DNA from: Rhabdophis nuchalis
Lineage: Eukaryota; Chordata; Lepidosauria; Squamata; Natricidae
DNA: 64,000 nucleotides
Direction of reading: 5' to 3'
Assembly (NCBI GenBank): GCA_039707465.1
Contig: CM077643.1
Coordinates: 67,722,605 to 67,786,604, forward strand
Notes under the pieces: generated by a model
Databases searched by the model: none
What the model was told of the DNA's origin: nothing
Seen by the model: only the letters and a program-made list of their open reading frames with translations
Shown: positions 1-9,710 of the stretch, one piece after another
Numbering within the stretch: the first letter of the stretch is position 1
Layout: every line of letters starts with the position of its first letter
Made by a program: the position numbers and the translations under genes

Positions 1-514
1 CTATAGGATTTAATTAGGGTGCCTGTGTGTATGGGAAAATAGACTAAAATCTACATTAAAATTGGCTTGGAAAAAAATTAAGGTATTTTATGATTTTTGA
101 GACCCTCTGCTCTGTATTACTGACTATGATTTCTGAATAATCCCCTGTAGATTTATTTAACAGTTATTTTGTAGCTTTGGCTATCTCCTTGTACAAACTA
201 TTATGTATGAGGTTAATTAGTTAATCACAGTGTTTGCATGTGTCTTTATGAAAGGCATCATATTTTGCAGCTGATAGATTTAAAGTTCATAAACAGTTAT
301 CCTTCTTTTATGATACTATCATCTTATCTTTTACTATTGCTCTTATTGTTCATCATTTTTCCTATCTCATCATTATATTTTATGCAATCCCCTTCAGGCT
401 ACACTACAGAAAAAAATTAATATAGGAAGGCATTTTTTAAGCTGACTTTATCAAATAATTACGGGTTTTTAAAAGAAAAATGGTATATATATTTTTCTTT
501 TATGCTAGTTATAT
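1..514. other. AT-rich DNA, nothing recognised
   Basis: No family, domain or repeat is recognisable here. A 60-codon hydrophobic frame at 238-420 has the composition of chance AT-rich sequence and no recognisable motif. The stretch ends where the L2 3' tail begins. Confidence 0.5.
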
Positions 515-714
515 TTTATTTATTTTATTTATTTATTTTATTAAATTTATACCCCGCCCTTCTCCTAAAAAAGGACCCAGGGCGGCTCACAGGCATCATT
601 AAAAAACATACACAGTACAAAATCCAAAATTTTAAAAACTAATTAAATAATTCCCTGTGCTAAAATACTAACACTCTAAAATTTAAAATTATCCCTATAA
701 AATCAGAAACGGGG

Positions 715-2523
715 TTATGCTAGGCCGGCTTGTTGGAATAAGTAAGTTTTAAGGCGTTGGCGGAAGAGGCGGAGGTCCACAATGGTGCGTAGATCGGGGG
801 GAAGGTCATTCCAGAGGGCAGGGCCCGCCACAGAGAAGGCTCTTCCCCTGGGCACCGCCAACCGGCATTGCCCGGCCGATGGTACCCTGAGAAGGCCCTC
901 TCTGTGGGAGCGGATCGGTCGAAGGGATGTATGGGGCAAGAGGCAGTCGCGGATATAGTTAGGCCCCGAGCCATGGAGCGCTTTGAAGATGGTCATTAGC
1001 ACCTTGAAGCGCACCCGTAAGGCCACAGGCAGCCAGTGCAGCTCGCGCAGGAGAGGTGTTATGTGGGCCTGGCTTGCGGCACCCATAATTACCCGCACGG
1101 CCGCATTCTGGACTAGCTGTAACCTTCGAGTGCACCTCAAGGGGAGCCCCATGTAGAGAGCGTTACAGTAGTCCAGCCGAGATGTCACCAATGCCTGAGT
1201 GACTGTGCGAAGAGCTCCCCGGTCCAGTAAGGGGCGCAACTGGCGTATCAAGCATACCTGATAAAATGCCCCCCTGGCCACGGCCAACACATGGTCCTCC
1301 ATGGTCAGCCGGGAATCCAGGAGGACACCCAAGTTGCGCGCCCTCTCCACGGGGGCTAGTTGGACGCCCCCAATGGCCAGTGTTGGATTAATCTGGCTGT
1401 ACCGGGGTGCTGGAAACCCCAGCCACTCGGTCTTGGATGGGTTGAGTCTGAGTTTGTTGCTTCCCATCCAGCCCCGTACGGCCTCCAGACACCAGGACAG
1501 CACCTCGACGGCATCGTTGGGGTGGTTTGGGGTGGATATGTACAACTGAATATCGTCAGCATACAGATGGTATTCCACCCCAAAACCACGGATGATCTCG
1601 CCCAGTGGCTTCATATAGGTGTTGAACAGAAGTGGCGAGAGGACCGATCCTTGCGGAATCCCACAAGTGAGAGACCTCAGGGTCGACCTCTGCCCTCCTG
1701 CCAACACCCATTGCGACCGACCAGAGAGGCAGGACGAGAACCACCGCAAAACAGTACCTCCCAGCCCCAACCCCCCCAGTCGGTGCAATAAGATACCATG
1801 GTCGATGGTATCGAAAGCCGCTGAGAGGTCTAATAGGACTAGGATAGAGGAGCAACCTCTATCCCGAGCCCTCCAGAGATCATCCACCAACGCGACCAAT
1901 GCCGTCTCGGTACTGTGACCGGGCCGGAAGCCGGACTGGCGCGGGTCTAGATAATCAACTTCCTCCAGGTGTCGAGGAAACTGTTGGGCCACCACACTCT
2001 CAACAACCTTCGCTAAAAAAGGAAGGTTGGAGACTGGACGATAGTTTTCTAATAATGCTGGGTCCAGGGATGGCTTCTTGAGGAGGGGCCTCACTACCGC
2101 CTCTTTCAAGACGGCAGGCAAGGACCCCTCACTCAAAGATGCGTTGACAATGCCCTGGAGCCAGCCTCGTGTCACCTCCCAGGATGCCAGTACAAGCCAG
2201 GAGGGGCACAGGTCCACTAAACATGTGGTAGCGCTAAGGTTCCTCAACCACCTGTCCATATCCTCGGTAGCAACAAAGTCAAACTCCTCCCAAGATGTTG
2301 TCACAAGACCGGCATTGGACAGGTCGACTGGGCCACTTTCAGTGGAGGGCAACTCGTTCCGAATCTGAGTGATTTTGTCCTGCAGATAAGCTCCAAATTC
2401 CTCTGCTCGCCCTTGCAAAGGGGCTTCCCACGGCCTCTGATGAAGGAGGGAGCGGGTCACCCCAAACAGGGTGGCAGGGCGGTTATCTGCAGCGAGAGGA
2501 CCGATCCTTGCGGAACCCCACAA
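715..2523 (-). pseudogene. L2 reverse transcriptase and C-terminal domain
   Basis: A 602-codon frame encoding the L2 reverse transcriptase, which would copy element RNA at the nicked target. Visible motifs in order: [39 protein letters not shown] (first catalytic Asp), [14 protein letters not shown], and [10 protein letters not shown] (YADD active site). A C-terminal region ends in [12 protein letters not shown] and AGLA. The Met at 2523 lies in a patch copied from this element's own RT region, so it is not the native start; homology to other copies begins at about ADNRPATLF. The frame is long and unbroken, unlike the frame of the 54-kb copy, but it lacks an upstream endonuclease in frame. 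Confidence 0.88.
2492..2523 (-). repeat. 32-nt patch copied from the RT region
   Basis: Positions 2492-2523 repeat positions 1635-1666 in the same orientation with one mismatch. In the L2 copy at 54-57 kb the equivalent spot holds unrelated sequence encoding the end of the endonuclease linker. The patch replaces about 30 nt and creates a stop. This looks like a template jump or microhomology-mediated copy. Confidence 0.8.
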
Positions 2524-3354
2524 CTACTCCCATTTGGCCACTCTTATCGCCACTAAGTAAGCCCTAATATGGTCTCTCACTAGTGTTCGGTCAGCTTCAG
2601 ATCGAGAAAATCTCCACCTACTCTCTAGGCGTCTCTTGTGGCGTTTCATCTCCCGCAGCCCCTCGGTAAACCAGGGGGCCTGGGTGAGTTGACGCCGCGT
2701 GAGAGGCCGCAAGGGCGCAACTCGGTCCAAGGCCCCCGCGGCCGCACTATACCATGCGGCCACTAGGTCCTCAGTCAAGTCGCGGGGCAAGGACACAGGT
2801 ATTGGCCCAAGCTCCCTCTGGAACCCTTCTGGGTCCATCAGGCGCCTGGGGCGGAACCACCTAGGTGTATCTGGTTCCGCCTCCCCACGGTGGGGTGTGA
2901 CGGTTGGGAAGTCAATCCGAAGGAGAGAGTGATCTGTCCATGACAAGGGTAAGATGGCTAAGTCCCCTGTTCCAAGATCACTTCTCCACTGTCCAGAGAC
3001 AAAAATCAGATCCAGTGTGTGTCCTCCCTTGTGAGTGGGGCCCTGAACTAATTGGGTCAGGTCCATAGCTGTCATGGAAGTCATGAACTCCCGAGTCGCC
3101 TCGGATGTTTCACCTGCCGATGGCAAGTTAAAGTCCCCCATGACCATAAGTCTGGGGGTCTCCACCGCCATCTCAGCGATCACCTCGAGCAACTCGGGCA
3201 GGGCTGCTGTTACATAGCGGGGAGCCAGGTATACAAGCAGCAGGCCCAACTGCCTCCCTAGGCCCCACTTCATGTAGAGGGACTCAACACCAGTCGTCTG
3301 AGGAACAGTGGTCTCCCTCGGCACAAGATCTTCCTTAACGATAACCGCCACCAC
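2524..3354 (-). pseudogene. L2 endonuclease domain (partial)
   Basis: Open frame of 276 codons, matching the endonuclease (EEP/APE-type) region of L2 ORF2. This domain would nick the target DNA to prime reverse transcription. Visible motifs are GDFNLPS (catalytic Asp/Asn), LDLIFVSGQ and SWTDHSLLRIDF (catalytic Asp-His near the C-terminus). The N-terminal catalytic Asn and Glu segments, present in the copy at 54289, are missing because of 5' truncation. The frame ends at a TAG created where the patch at 2492-2523 was copied in. The first Met lies inside the domain and is not a true start. Confidence 0.85.
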
Positions 3355-3359
3355 CCCAC

Positions 3360-3762
3360 TGTCAAGCTCCCAAGAGAAACTTCAAATGATTCATGGCCTC
3401 ACGTAAAAGTTCAAAGCAATGTCCGTTTATTGAATATAACATCATGGTGAGCTTCGGTTGTAGCCAGGTCTGGGAATAATTGGATGGCTTCTGCACTTTA
3501 CCCTCTTATGCCCCCTCCCCTCTGCTTGTCATAATTTACGTTCTCCAATTAGCATTGAAAATAATTGCATGCATGCGCAGTCACAGGCTGTCCTGAGATT
3601 CCTTTCCTGCCACAGGAATGTCAAGAATTTTCAGTTCGTTATGGCAAAACAGATAAAATCCATGGCAACATCGGGATGTTGACATCTGGCTCCCCTTACT
3701 TCTCGAAAGCAACCTATGGGAAACAAAACAATCTGAATGCAGGTGTATGACTTAGGGATGCG
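3360..3762 (-). repeat. 3' LTR of the Gypsy element (approximate)
   Basis: Downstream of the chromodomain (minus strand) lies a G-rich purine tract (complement of 3763-3779), then about 400 bp of non-coding sequence ending ...GCTTGACA at 3360, a CA terminus as expected for an LTR. An AATAAA signal is read from the complement of 3426-3431, about 65 bp from that end. I cannot fix the other boundary: no clear TG start follows the purine tract, and no second LTR exists in the window to compare. Confidence 0.55.
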
Positions 3763-4065
3763 TCCCCCTCCCCCCTGGCTTACTTGGGTTTTCTGCATGG
3801 AATTTTGCTATAAGGCGGTCAGCTTGGATGTTTCTATGTTTCACCCACGATGCTTCCGATAGGGGATAACCCTTCCACTTGATTAGGTATTGGAGTTGCC
3901 TTCTGTGCCACCTCGAATCAAGAATTCGTTGGACTTCATAATGGGTTTGGCCCCCTATGACCACAGGGCCTGGGGGCGCACAGGACAGTGGTCTCAGAGT
4001 GGAACCGATCACAGGTTTCAAAAGGCTACTATGAAACGATTGGTGTGTCTTCCCCAGCAATCTTT
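3752..4065 (-). pseudogene. Gypsy integrase tail with chromodomain
   Basis: About 100 residues at the end of pol. The segment QRILDSRWHRRQLQYLIKWK followed by GYPLSEASWV is a classic chromodomain core with aromatic cage-type residues. In chromoviruses this module helps direct integration to marked chromatin. Upstream, HQSFHSSLLKP matches the linker after the integrase C-terminal barrel. It is cut off from the rest of pol by the L2 fragment at 4066-4235. The Met near 4060 is incidental. Confidence 0.85.
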
Positions 4066-4235
4066 AGAAAAGTTTTAAATTGGGTTTTAATTAATAATTG
4101 GTTTTAGCACAGGTTTGGGATCTAATATATATTTTAAATTATTTATGTTCTATTTTTGTATGTTTTTAAATCTCCTGTGCGCCGCCTGGGTCCTCTGCGG
4201 AGAAGGGCAGGATATAAATGTAATAAAAAAAAAAT
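4066..4235 (+). mobile_element. L2 3'-end fragment inserted in Gypsy pol
   Basis: Plus-strand sequence resembles the L2 3' UTR seen at 63920-64000: a 'ttttaattgg...ggttttagc' block, then CGCCGCCTGGGTCC, GGAGAAGGGCAGGATATAAA and an A-rich tail ending at about 4233. It splits the Gypsy reading between the integrase C-terminal barrel and the chromodomain linker, so it was inserted later. I found no clear target-site duplication. Confidence 0.75.
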
Positions 4236-4431
4236 CGAGGCAGTTTCAATATCACTGTGACTGGGTTGATGATCTTTATTATGGGGAATGGCCCCACAAA
4301 TTTTGGCCCCAGTTTTTTGCTGGGCAGTCTTAGTCTCAAGTATTTTGTGGAGAGGTAAACCTTCTCTCCCACCTGGAACGGCCATTGCGGAGCCCGGTGT
4401 TTATCTGCCTGTTTCTTGTAGGTTTGTGTCG
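4236..4431 (-). pseudogene. Gypsy integrase C-terminal fragment
   Basis: The minus-strand frame contains GEKVYLSTKYLRLRLPSKKL then GPKFVGPFPIIKIINPV. This is the GPY/F-type module after the integrase core in Gypsy elements. It continues the integrase from the far side of the L1-like insertion (after 6436) and is then cut by the L2 fragment. No intact start or stop belongs to it. Confidence 0.8.
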
Positions 4432-4450
4432 CTTTGTCTAGAGCTTTCTT
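4432..4450. repeat. Target-site duplication (left) of L1-like copy A
   Basis: CTTTGTCTAGAGCTTTCTT is repeated exactly at 6436-6454. The 19-bp direct repeat brackets the insertion and restores continuous Gypsy integrase sequence when one copy is removed. Confidence 0.93.
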
Positions 4451-4707
4451 TTTTTTTTATATTGAAAAAGTTTTATTGGTTTTACAATTTTTTCTATAGG
4501 GTAGGGTAAGGGATACAAAGAAATTTTGAGAGTATTCACGTCAAAGTCGTCGGCCCTTCCGGGGCCTCAAAATACATCAATAACAATAAAAGAAAAAATT
4601 ATTATCTTAACACTACAAAGTGAAAGCAAGTACATATACCTAAGTTCTCAGTTCTATACTGTCAGACATTTACAAAAAATCCAAATACAAATATTATGCA
4701 AAATTAA

Positions 4708-5577
4708 TCAGAAAAAATCAAGGCAAAGTTTTTTTTTTGATCTAAGTCTCTTGGCAATTGTATCTTCTTTTTCTCCTCCCAGGCCCCCAGTGGGCGGGGC
4801 CGTGGCCCCCTCCGTCCCCCCTGAGTCCTCCCCCAGGATAGAGGAATGTTTTTTAAGAAAGACTTCCGCCTCAGCAACTGTTTTAATCCTCACTCTTCCT
4901 CCTTCCCAGAACACCAGCATCCCTTCAGGTGTCACCCACTTGAACCAAATCCCATGATCAAACAATGTTTTAGACAAGAAGGAAAATTTCCTTCTTGCAT
5001 CTCTAATCTTTCTAGGGATCTGCTTCAAGATGGCAACCGTTTTTTGTTGGTAAATTAACGGACTCCCTCTCTGCACTTTCAGGATTTCCTCTCTGGTTGA
5101 CCTTCTAACAAATTTCACATGTATCTCTCTAGGCACTTCATTTATCCTGGCATATGCTGAATTTATTCTATAAGCTAGGTCAATGTCCCCCCTGATCTCA
5201 TCCTTAGGTTTTTGTAAATAGTCTGCTATAATCGTGCTCATAAGATCAGGGAGGCATTCACCAGGTTGCTCAAAAACATTCTGAAATCTCAAAAAATATG
5301 TCATTCTTTCCATATCAATCCTAGACACATGCCCATTTATTTCCACAACCTCATTAGTAACATTTTTAATCTCTCCCTTAGCCCCCACCAGCCCCCCTTC
5401 CAGTTCTTCATTCTTCTGTGTATTTTCCAGCACCTGCTTTCGTGTATCCAATAGCTCCTTCTTGAAGTTGATATTTTCTGCCCTCTGGGCTTTAATCTCT
5501 TGTACCAAAGTTTGTATAACAGTTTCAAGAGAAGCCATCCTTTGTTCTAAGCTTGCCAGTGCTGTTTCTTGTGCCAT
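4708..5577 (-). CDS. L1 ORF1p-like RNA-binding protein, copy A, 289 aa
   Basis: Intact 289-codon frame. Residues about 5-95 have heptad-like hydrophobic spacing and many E/K/Q, a probable coiled coil for trimerisation. From about residue 95, RMTYFLRFQNV begins an RRM-like fold; then DLAYRINSAYARINEVPREI, VKFVRRSTREEIL, ILKQIPRKIRDARRKFSFLS and GIWFKWVTPEGMLVFWEGGR resemble the RRM and C-terminal domain of L1 ORF1p (transposase_22 family). The tail is basic (AKRLRSKKK). In L1 this protein coats element RNA and acts as a nucleic-acid chaperone. The start is the first ATG after a leader conserved between copies (TCATGG context). Length is close to the usual 300-340 aa. Intactness suggests either recent insertion or selection for the protein acting in cis. 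Confidence 0.85.
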   Translation of the reverse strand: MAQETALASLEQRMASLETVIQTLVQEIKAQRAENINFKKELLDTRKQVLENTQKNEELEGGLVGAKGEIKNVTNEVVEINGHVSRIDMERMTYFLRFQNVFEQPGECLPDLMSTIIADYLQKPKDEIRGDIDLAYRINSAYARINEVPREIHVKFVRRSTREEILKVQRGSPLIYQQKTVAILKQIPRKIRDARRKFSFLSKTLFDHGIWFKWVTPEGMLVFWEGGRVRIKTVAEAEVFLKKHSSILGEDSGGTEGATAPPTGGLGGEKEDTIAKRLRSKKKLCLDFF

Positions 5578-6435
5578 GATTAATTGTTAAAGTCAGTGCC
5601 ACTAAAATGGCGTTTTTGGGGTGGGGCTGTTGAGGCAAACCAGGAGCCAAAAGTTCAGTTCAGAGTTGTAAAGTTGTGAAATTCAGGAACCAAGAGAGAG
5701 ACAGTTTTCCAAATCAATAAGTATAATAACGAAGATACTCCAGAGAAGAGATCACAAATCCAAAGAAAAAAAAATTCTTCCTTAATATCCAGAGGGAGTC
5801 CAAGTTGCAAAGAGACGCTGGAAATTTTCCATAAGTAAAATAGTCAGTCAGGAACAAAGAGAGGCCATCTTCCACCGCCCAAACTCAGAGCCCAGAGGAG
5901 AGAGTGGTAAAAGAAATTGTTTCAGCCAGACCTAGAAACATTGTTGCAAACAACCACAGACAACTTTCCCTTGCTGCAAACAGTCAGGATTAGAGATTTC
6001 CGCTTTCTCTCCACGAGAAGCCATTTCCAAGTGCCGCTTAAGTCCGAGGGGGGGGTTTTGAAAACAAACTCCCCCCTCCCAGTCCTTTCAGCCTAGCTGA
6101 CAGCAGAAAAAAAAGTTTTTTAAAAACTCACTCTCCCCTCACAGCTGAAGCCTCGGGAAGCCTTCCGACTGAGCCGATTAACCCTCTTCGTTGTTATGAA
6201 TGGCGCCGTCTTCCTTAGGCGAAGGGAGAACCCCCCGCAGCATGTTCTCCCTCACCTAAGCCGCGCCGGGGGCCACTTCCTCCACCGCCGTGGGGGGGGG
6301 CGCCCCCCGACGAGCCGGCTTTACGGGAGACCCTCAAACAAGAGGAGTCTCGCCCCCGTGGGGGGGCAGAAAGAGAAACAAAGCGGCGAGCGAGCGCTAG
6401 GCTCGCCCGTCGCCAAAGGAGCCGGAACCGGAAGC
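5578..6435 (-). promoter_or_regulatory. 5' leader / probable internal promoter of copy A
   Basis: About 858 nt upstream of ORF1. The first 300 nt (6435 to about 6130) is GC-rich; the rest becomes AT-rich. The segment just before the ATG (AAACGCCATTTTAGTGGCAC then TGACTTTAACA) is almost identical in copy C. LINEs that keep their 5' end usually carry an internal Pol II promoter here. Promoter activity is inferred from position and conservation only. Confidence 0.5.
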
Positions 6436-6454
6436 CTTTGTCTAGAGCTTTCTT
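6436..6454. repeat. Target-site duplication (right) of L1-like copy A
   Basis: Exact 19-bp partner of 4432-4450. Confidence 0.93.
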
Positions 6455-7474
6455 GACATTTTCCCAAGCTGCTTTCAGCATCGACATCCAATCAGTCAAG
6501 CTGACTGAGAAGGGGGGATCTCTTGGATACTCAGGCATTGGGACGAAATCCATGCCGCTCACTACTTTAAACGGCGTGAGTCCTGTGCTGCTGTGAACAG
6601 CATTATTGTATGCAACCTCAGCGAAAGATAAAAGGTCTTCCCAATTAGACTGCTGATAGTTCACGTAGCACCTCAGGTACTGCTCTATCATAGCGTTCAG
6701 TCTTTCTGCTGCCCCATTAGTGCTCGGATGAAAAGCTGAACTAAGACCCTGAGGTGATCCAATGGACCGCAGGAACTCCCTCCAAAATTTAGCCGTGAAC
6801 TGGACCCCTCTGTCTGAGATGATTCTTTGAGGTTCTCCATGCAGTCGGTAGATATGCTTCACAAACAGTTTAGCCAGCTTGTGAGCCGAGGGTAGTCCGC
6901 TACAGGGAATGAAGTGTGCCTGCTTGGAGAACAGGTCTATTACAGTCCAAATCACTGTGTTTCCCCCACTTTTTGGCAACTCTACTATAAAGTCCATTGC
7001 AATCTCCTCCCATGGCCTCGTTGGTTCTGCCACTGTTTGCAGTAGTCCCGGGGGTTTTCCTGGTCGTATTTTCATTGTGGCACAGAGTGTGCAACTTTTT
7101 ACATAGCTATCCACATCTTTCTTCATTCCAGGCCACCAGAATTGCCTCCGGGCTAGGTGTAAAGTCTTTAGGAACCCAAAATGGCCTGCCAATTTGGCGT
7201 CGTGGCTCCTCTGGAGAACTAGGATACGTAGAGATTCTGGAACGTAGAGTTTCATCCCCTTCCAGGCGAGGTCATCCCTCTTCGTCAAGATGTGTTGGTT
7301 GTTTTGGAACCAAGGGTCCGTTAGCAGCTCAGTTTTGAGTCTTGTGGTTAGATCGCTTGTGGTTTGACCCCGTCGGTCACGGTATTGCCGCCTGGTGGTT
7401 ACTTGGGCAGCTGGTTGAGCAGAAGGAATAATGGTGTCCACTACGTGCTCCCGTTCGCATTTGTACTGAGGCAT
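6436..7474 (-). pseudogene. Gypsy integrase (core)
   Basis: The minus-strand frame from 7474 reads the zinc-binding region (GHFGFLKT...WWPGMKKD, then SCTLCA, an HHCC-type finger). The DDE core follows: Asp in AMDFIV, Asp in RIISDRGVQF, Glu in NGAAERLNAM. AYNNAVHSSTGLTPF follows. Integrase would join element cDNA to the host chromosome. The frame runs on through the L1-like insertion to 6215, but residues past 6436 are read from the insert leader and are not integrase. The real protein would continue at 4431. The Met at 7474 is internal; upstream the frame links to RNase H across a stop. Confidence 0.88.
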
Positions 7475-7558
7475 GCGGGAGAGGGCATCAGCTAGAAAGT
7501 TCCTCTGCCCTGGAATGTGCTTTAGTACGAAGTTGAAACGGTTGAAGTATTGAGCCCA

Positions 7559-8605
7559 TCAGACTTGTTTGGGTGATAGTTTCCGTGGGGTTCTGAGAGC
7601 TTCCAGATTTATGTGGTCGGTCCAAACTTCAAATGGTTTCTGGCTCCCTTCTAGCAGGTGTCTCCAGGTTAGTAGTGCCCATCGCACTGCAAAAGCCTCC
7701 TTTTCCCATGCGGCCCATCGTCTCTCCATGTCCGTGAGTTTGCGGGAGGTATAGGCACAGGGTTGTAAATTTCCTTGGTTGTTTCTTTGGAGTAGTACTG
7801 CTCCTACGGCCATGTCGCTGGCGTCTGCCTGGATCACGAAAGGTTGCTCAGGGTCAGGATGCTTCAGTACCGGCTCCTTTGCAAACATTTCTTTCAGTGT
7901 TTCGAATGCCTCCTGGCAGGTTAGGCTCCACTGTAGGGGTTGTCCCGGACGAGATTTCATTCCTGGGCTCCCTGTCTTCAGGAGGTCTGTCAGGGGTTTG
8001 GCAATCTTCACAAAGGAGGGAATGAACTGCCTGTAGAAGTTTGCGAACCCTAGGAAACTTTGTAGCTGTCTGCGGGTGCGAGGGGGTTGCCAGCTTAGGA
8101 CGGCTTGCACTTTAGCTGGGTCCATCTCTATTCCCTCATTTGACACTCGGTAGCCTAGATAGTCTAGTCGCTCACGGTGGAATTCACATTTTGATAGTTT
8201 GACATACAGGTTGGCTGCCAGATGTTTTTCCAGTACTTGGCGAACCAGGGTTATGTGGTCATCAACGGTCTCAGTGTAAATAAGGATGTCATCTAGAAAG
8301 ACAAGGACCCCCTTGTAGAGGTGCTCATGCAGCACCTCGTTTATTAACTGCATGAACACTGCTGGGGCTCCCTGTAATCCAAAAGGCATCACTTTGAATT
8401 GGAAACTTCCTAAAGGGCAGTTGAACGCTGTTTTCCACTCATCTCCTTCCCTGATCCGTATTCGGTAGTATGCTTCTCTGAGGTCTAATTTGGTAAAGAC
8501 TTTTCCCTTGGCCAAGTGAGACAGCATATCTTTCATGAGGGGAAGCGGGTATAGGTTGTGTACGCACACCCCATTGATCCCCCGAAAGTCCATCACCAGA
8601 CGCAT
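7559..8605 (-). pseudogene. Gypsy reverse transcriptase and RNase H
   Basis: A 348-codon frame with Gypsy RT motifs: MRLVMDFRGIN, KLDLREAYYRIRI (catalytic Asp), MPFGLQGAPAVF, and VFLDDILIY (FLDD active site). RNase H follows: VIQADASDMAVGAVL, TSRKLTDMERRW, YEKE-type EKEAFAVRWAL, and WTDHINLEAL. It ends at a TGA where related elements continue with RNase H and linker (the next codons read WAQYFNRF). A TGA in place of CGA fits CpG decay. The 5' part of RT lies in the other frame (8593-9372) because of a one-base deletion near 8667. Confidence 0.9.
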
Positions 8606-9372
8606 AGTTCCATCTTTTTTCTCTTTGAAGAGGACCGGTGCCGCAATCCGTGGCTTGGCTGGCTCGATGAACCTCGTGCTAGGTTTTTGTCTATGTATTC
8701 ACGCATTTCTTGCATCTCTCGAGGCATCATGGCATACAGCTTGGGTTTGGGTAGTTTTGCCCCAGGGATGATTTCAATGGCACAATCTGTTTCGCGGTGG
8801 GGGGGCAGGATGTCACATTCTGTCTCACTGAACACTTCTGCGAGGTCCTGGTATTCCACTGGAATCAGTTCAGTCTCTGGGGTTTTGTCAGATGTGGTTG
8901 CCAGTTGTTCTTGTGGTCTCTCTTGTGGGGCTCCCAATGTGAGTGGTATTTTTGCTTGCTCGTGAGGGAGGGGTTGAGGGCCAGGTGATATCCTAAGCCT
9001 GCGGGTGCCCCCTTGCCACCAGATGGTCGGTCCCCACTTGTCTAGCCAGGAAAGTCCAAGTATGACTGCCTCTGTCATTTTGGGGGCTATTATGAATCGA
9101 ATTATTTCCCAGTGATCTGCCAATTCTAGTCTCACTGGTTCAGTTAGGTGAGTGGCATAGGCTCCTCCCATTAGGGAACCATCAACCTGCTCGAACCGAA
9201 ATGGGTGGTTCAGTCTTTTCGCTCTGATCCCCAGTTTCAGAACTGTGGTTAAGTTGATCAAGCACCTAGTGCAGCCTGAGTCTACAAGGGCTTGAAAATC
9301 CTCCTGTTTTCCCGTTTTCGGGGTTGTGAGGCGTATTGGAAAAAGGAAAGGATAAATTGATTCGCTCACCAT
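8593..9372 (-). pseudogene. Gypsy aspartic protease and RT N-terminus
   Basis: A 259-codon frame. ALVDSGCT carries the aspartic protease D-S-G triad, and AVILGLSWL is the second conserved protease strand. HRETDCAIEIIPG and MPREMQEMREYI begin the RT linker. Around 8667 the reading slips: the downstream nucleotides in the next frame encode the expected FIEPAKPRIAAPV segment. A single-base loss explains this. The Met at 9372 is probably not the native start, since gag and the gag-pol boundary would lie further upstream and are missing. Confidence 0.85.
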
Positions 9373-9469
9373 TGGGTCATTTTCTCCCTCGTCCTCGCTA
9401 TCATAGGGTTCAATTGACTGGTCATCATTGCCTGGGGTTTCACTGCTTTTGCCTGGGAGGGAGGAGCCA

Positions 9470-9508
9470 GCAATACCAGCATACCTACACCCATGAAAAT
9501 CTACGAAA
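9470..9508 (+). mobile_element. Penelope-like end fragment
   Basis: The stretch with ACCAGCATACCTACACCC and GAAAATCTACGAAA matches the ends of the Penelope-like sequences at 39121-39200 and 58430-58470. It abuts the (ATAG)n microsatellite, as the others abut (AT)n. Confidence 0.6.
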
Positions 9509-9509
9509 G

Positions 9510-9571
<62 letters not shown>

Positions 9572-9620
9572 TAGATATAGATATAGATATAGATATAGAT
9601 ATAGATATAGATATAGATAT
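9509..9620. repeat. (ATAG)n then (ATAGAT)n microsatellite
   Basis: About 60 bp of pure ATAG units continue into about 50 bp of a six-base ATAGAT unit. The change of period within one tract suggests slippage after a point change. Confidence 0.95.
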
Positions 9621-9710
9621 ATTGATCAGCTCATAAAACTAACACACACACACACACACACACATATATACACACACACGTTTTGAGCTGATAAAAAAAT
9701 AAACAAGGGA

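Larger units (their letters stand above)
515..3359 (-). mobile_element. L2-clade LINE, 5'-truncated, decayed
   Basis: Read on the minus strand, this is an L2-type non-LTR retrotransposon: part of an apurinic-type endonuclease domain (3354-2524), a reverse transcriptase and C-terminal domain (about 2490-715), then a short 3' UTR ending in a GGGCGGGGTATAAAT-like box and an AT-rich ATAAA tail (about 515-570). The 5' end stops at 3359, exactly where the Gypsy LTR begins at 3360. The coding sequence is broken at 2492-2523 by a short copied patch. It aligns well by eye with the longer L2 copy at 54160-57704. Truncation and breaks make it non-functional. Confidence 0.9.
4451..6435 (-). mobile_element. 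ORF1-only L1-like retrotransposon, copy A (1985 bp)
   Basis: Minus-strand order: GC-rich leader from 6435 (starts GCTTCCGGTTCCGGC), a leader of about 858 nt, ORF1 (5577-4708), about 250 nt of 3' UTR with a CCAATAAAAC polyadenylation signal, and an A-rich end (TATAAAAAAAAA) at 4451. A perfect 19-bp target-site duplication flanks it. There is no endonuclease or reverse transcriptase anywhere between the duplications. Copies B (14780-16761) and C (61042-63020) share the same leader, ORF and 3' UTR and have nearly the same length. So the missing ORF2 is a family trait rather than a local deletion. Mobilisation would need an autonomous L1 in trans. Confidence 0.88.
3360..9469 (-). mobile_element. 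Chromodomain Gypsy (Metaviridae-type) LTR retrotransposon, decayed and interrupted
   Basis: Minus-strand order is protease (9372), reverse transcriptase, RNase H, integrase, chromodomain, purine-rich tract, LTR (3360). This is the pol layout of a chromovirus. gag and the 5' LTR are absent: the element stops near 9469 against a Penelope fragment. It is disabled by a frameshift near 8667, a TGA in place of a codon at the RNase H end (7559-7561), the L1-like insertion at 4451-6435, and an L2 3' fragment at about 4066-4235. Insertions aside, pol is colinear. It is an old, inactive copy. Confidence 0.9.

Noticed and set aside
6215..6435. C-terminal 70 residues of the integrase frame
   Set aside because: Read from the leader of L1-like copy A, not from Gypsy.
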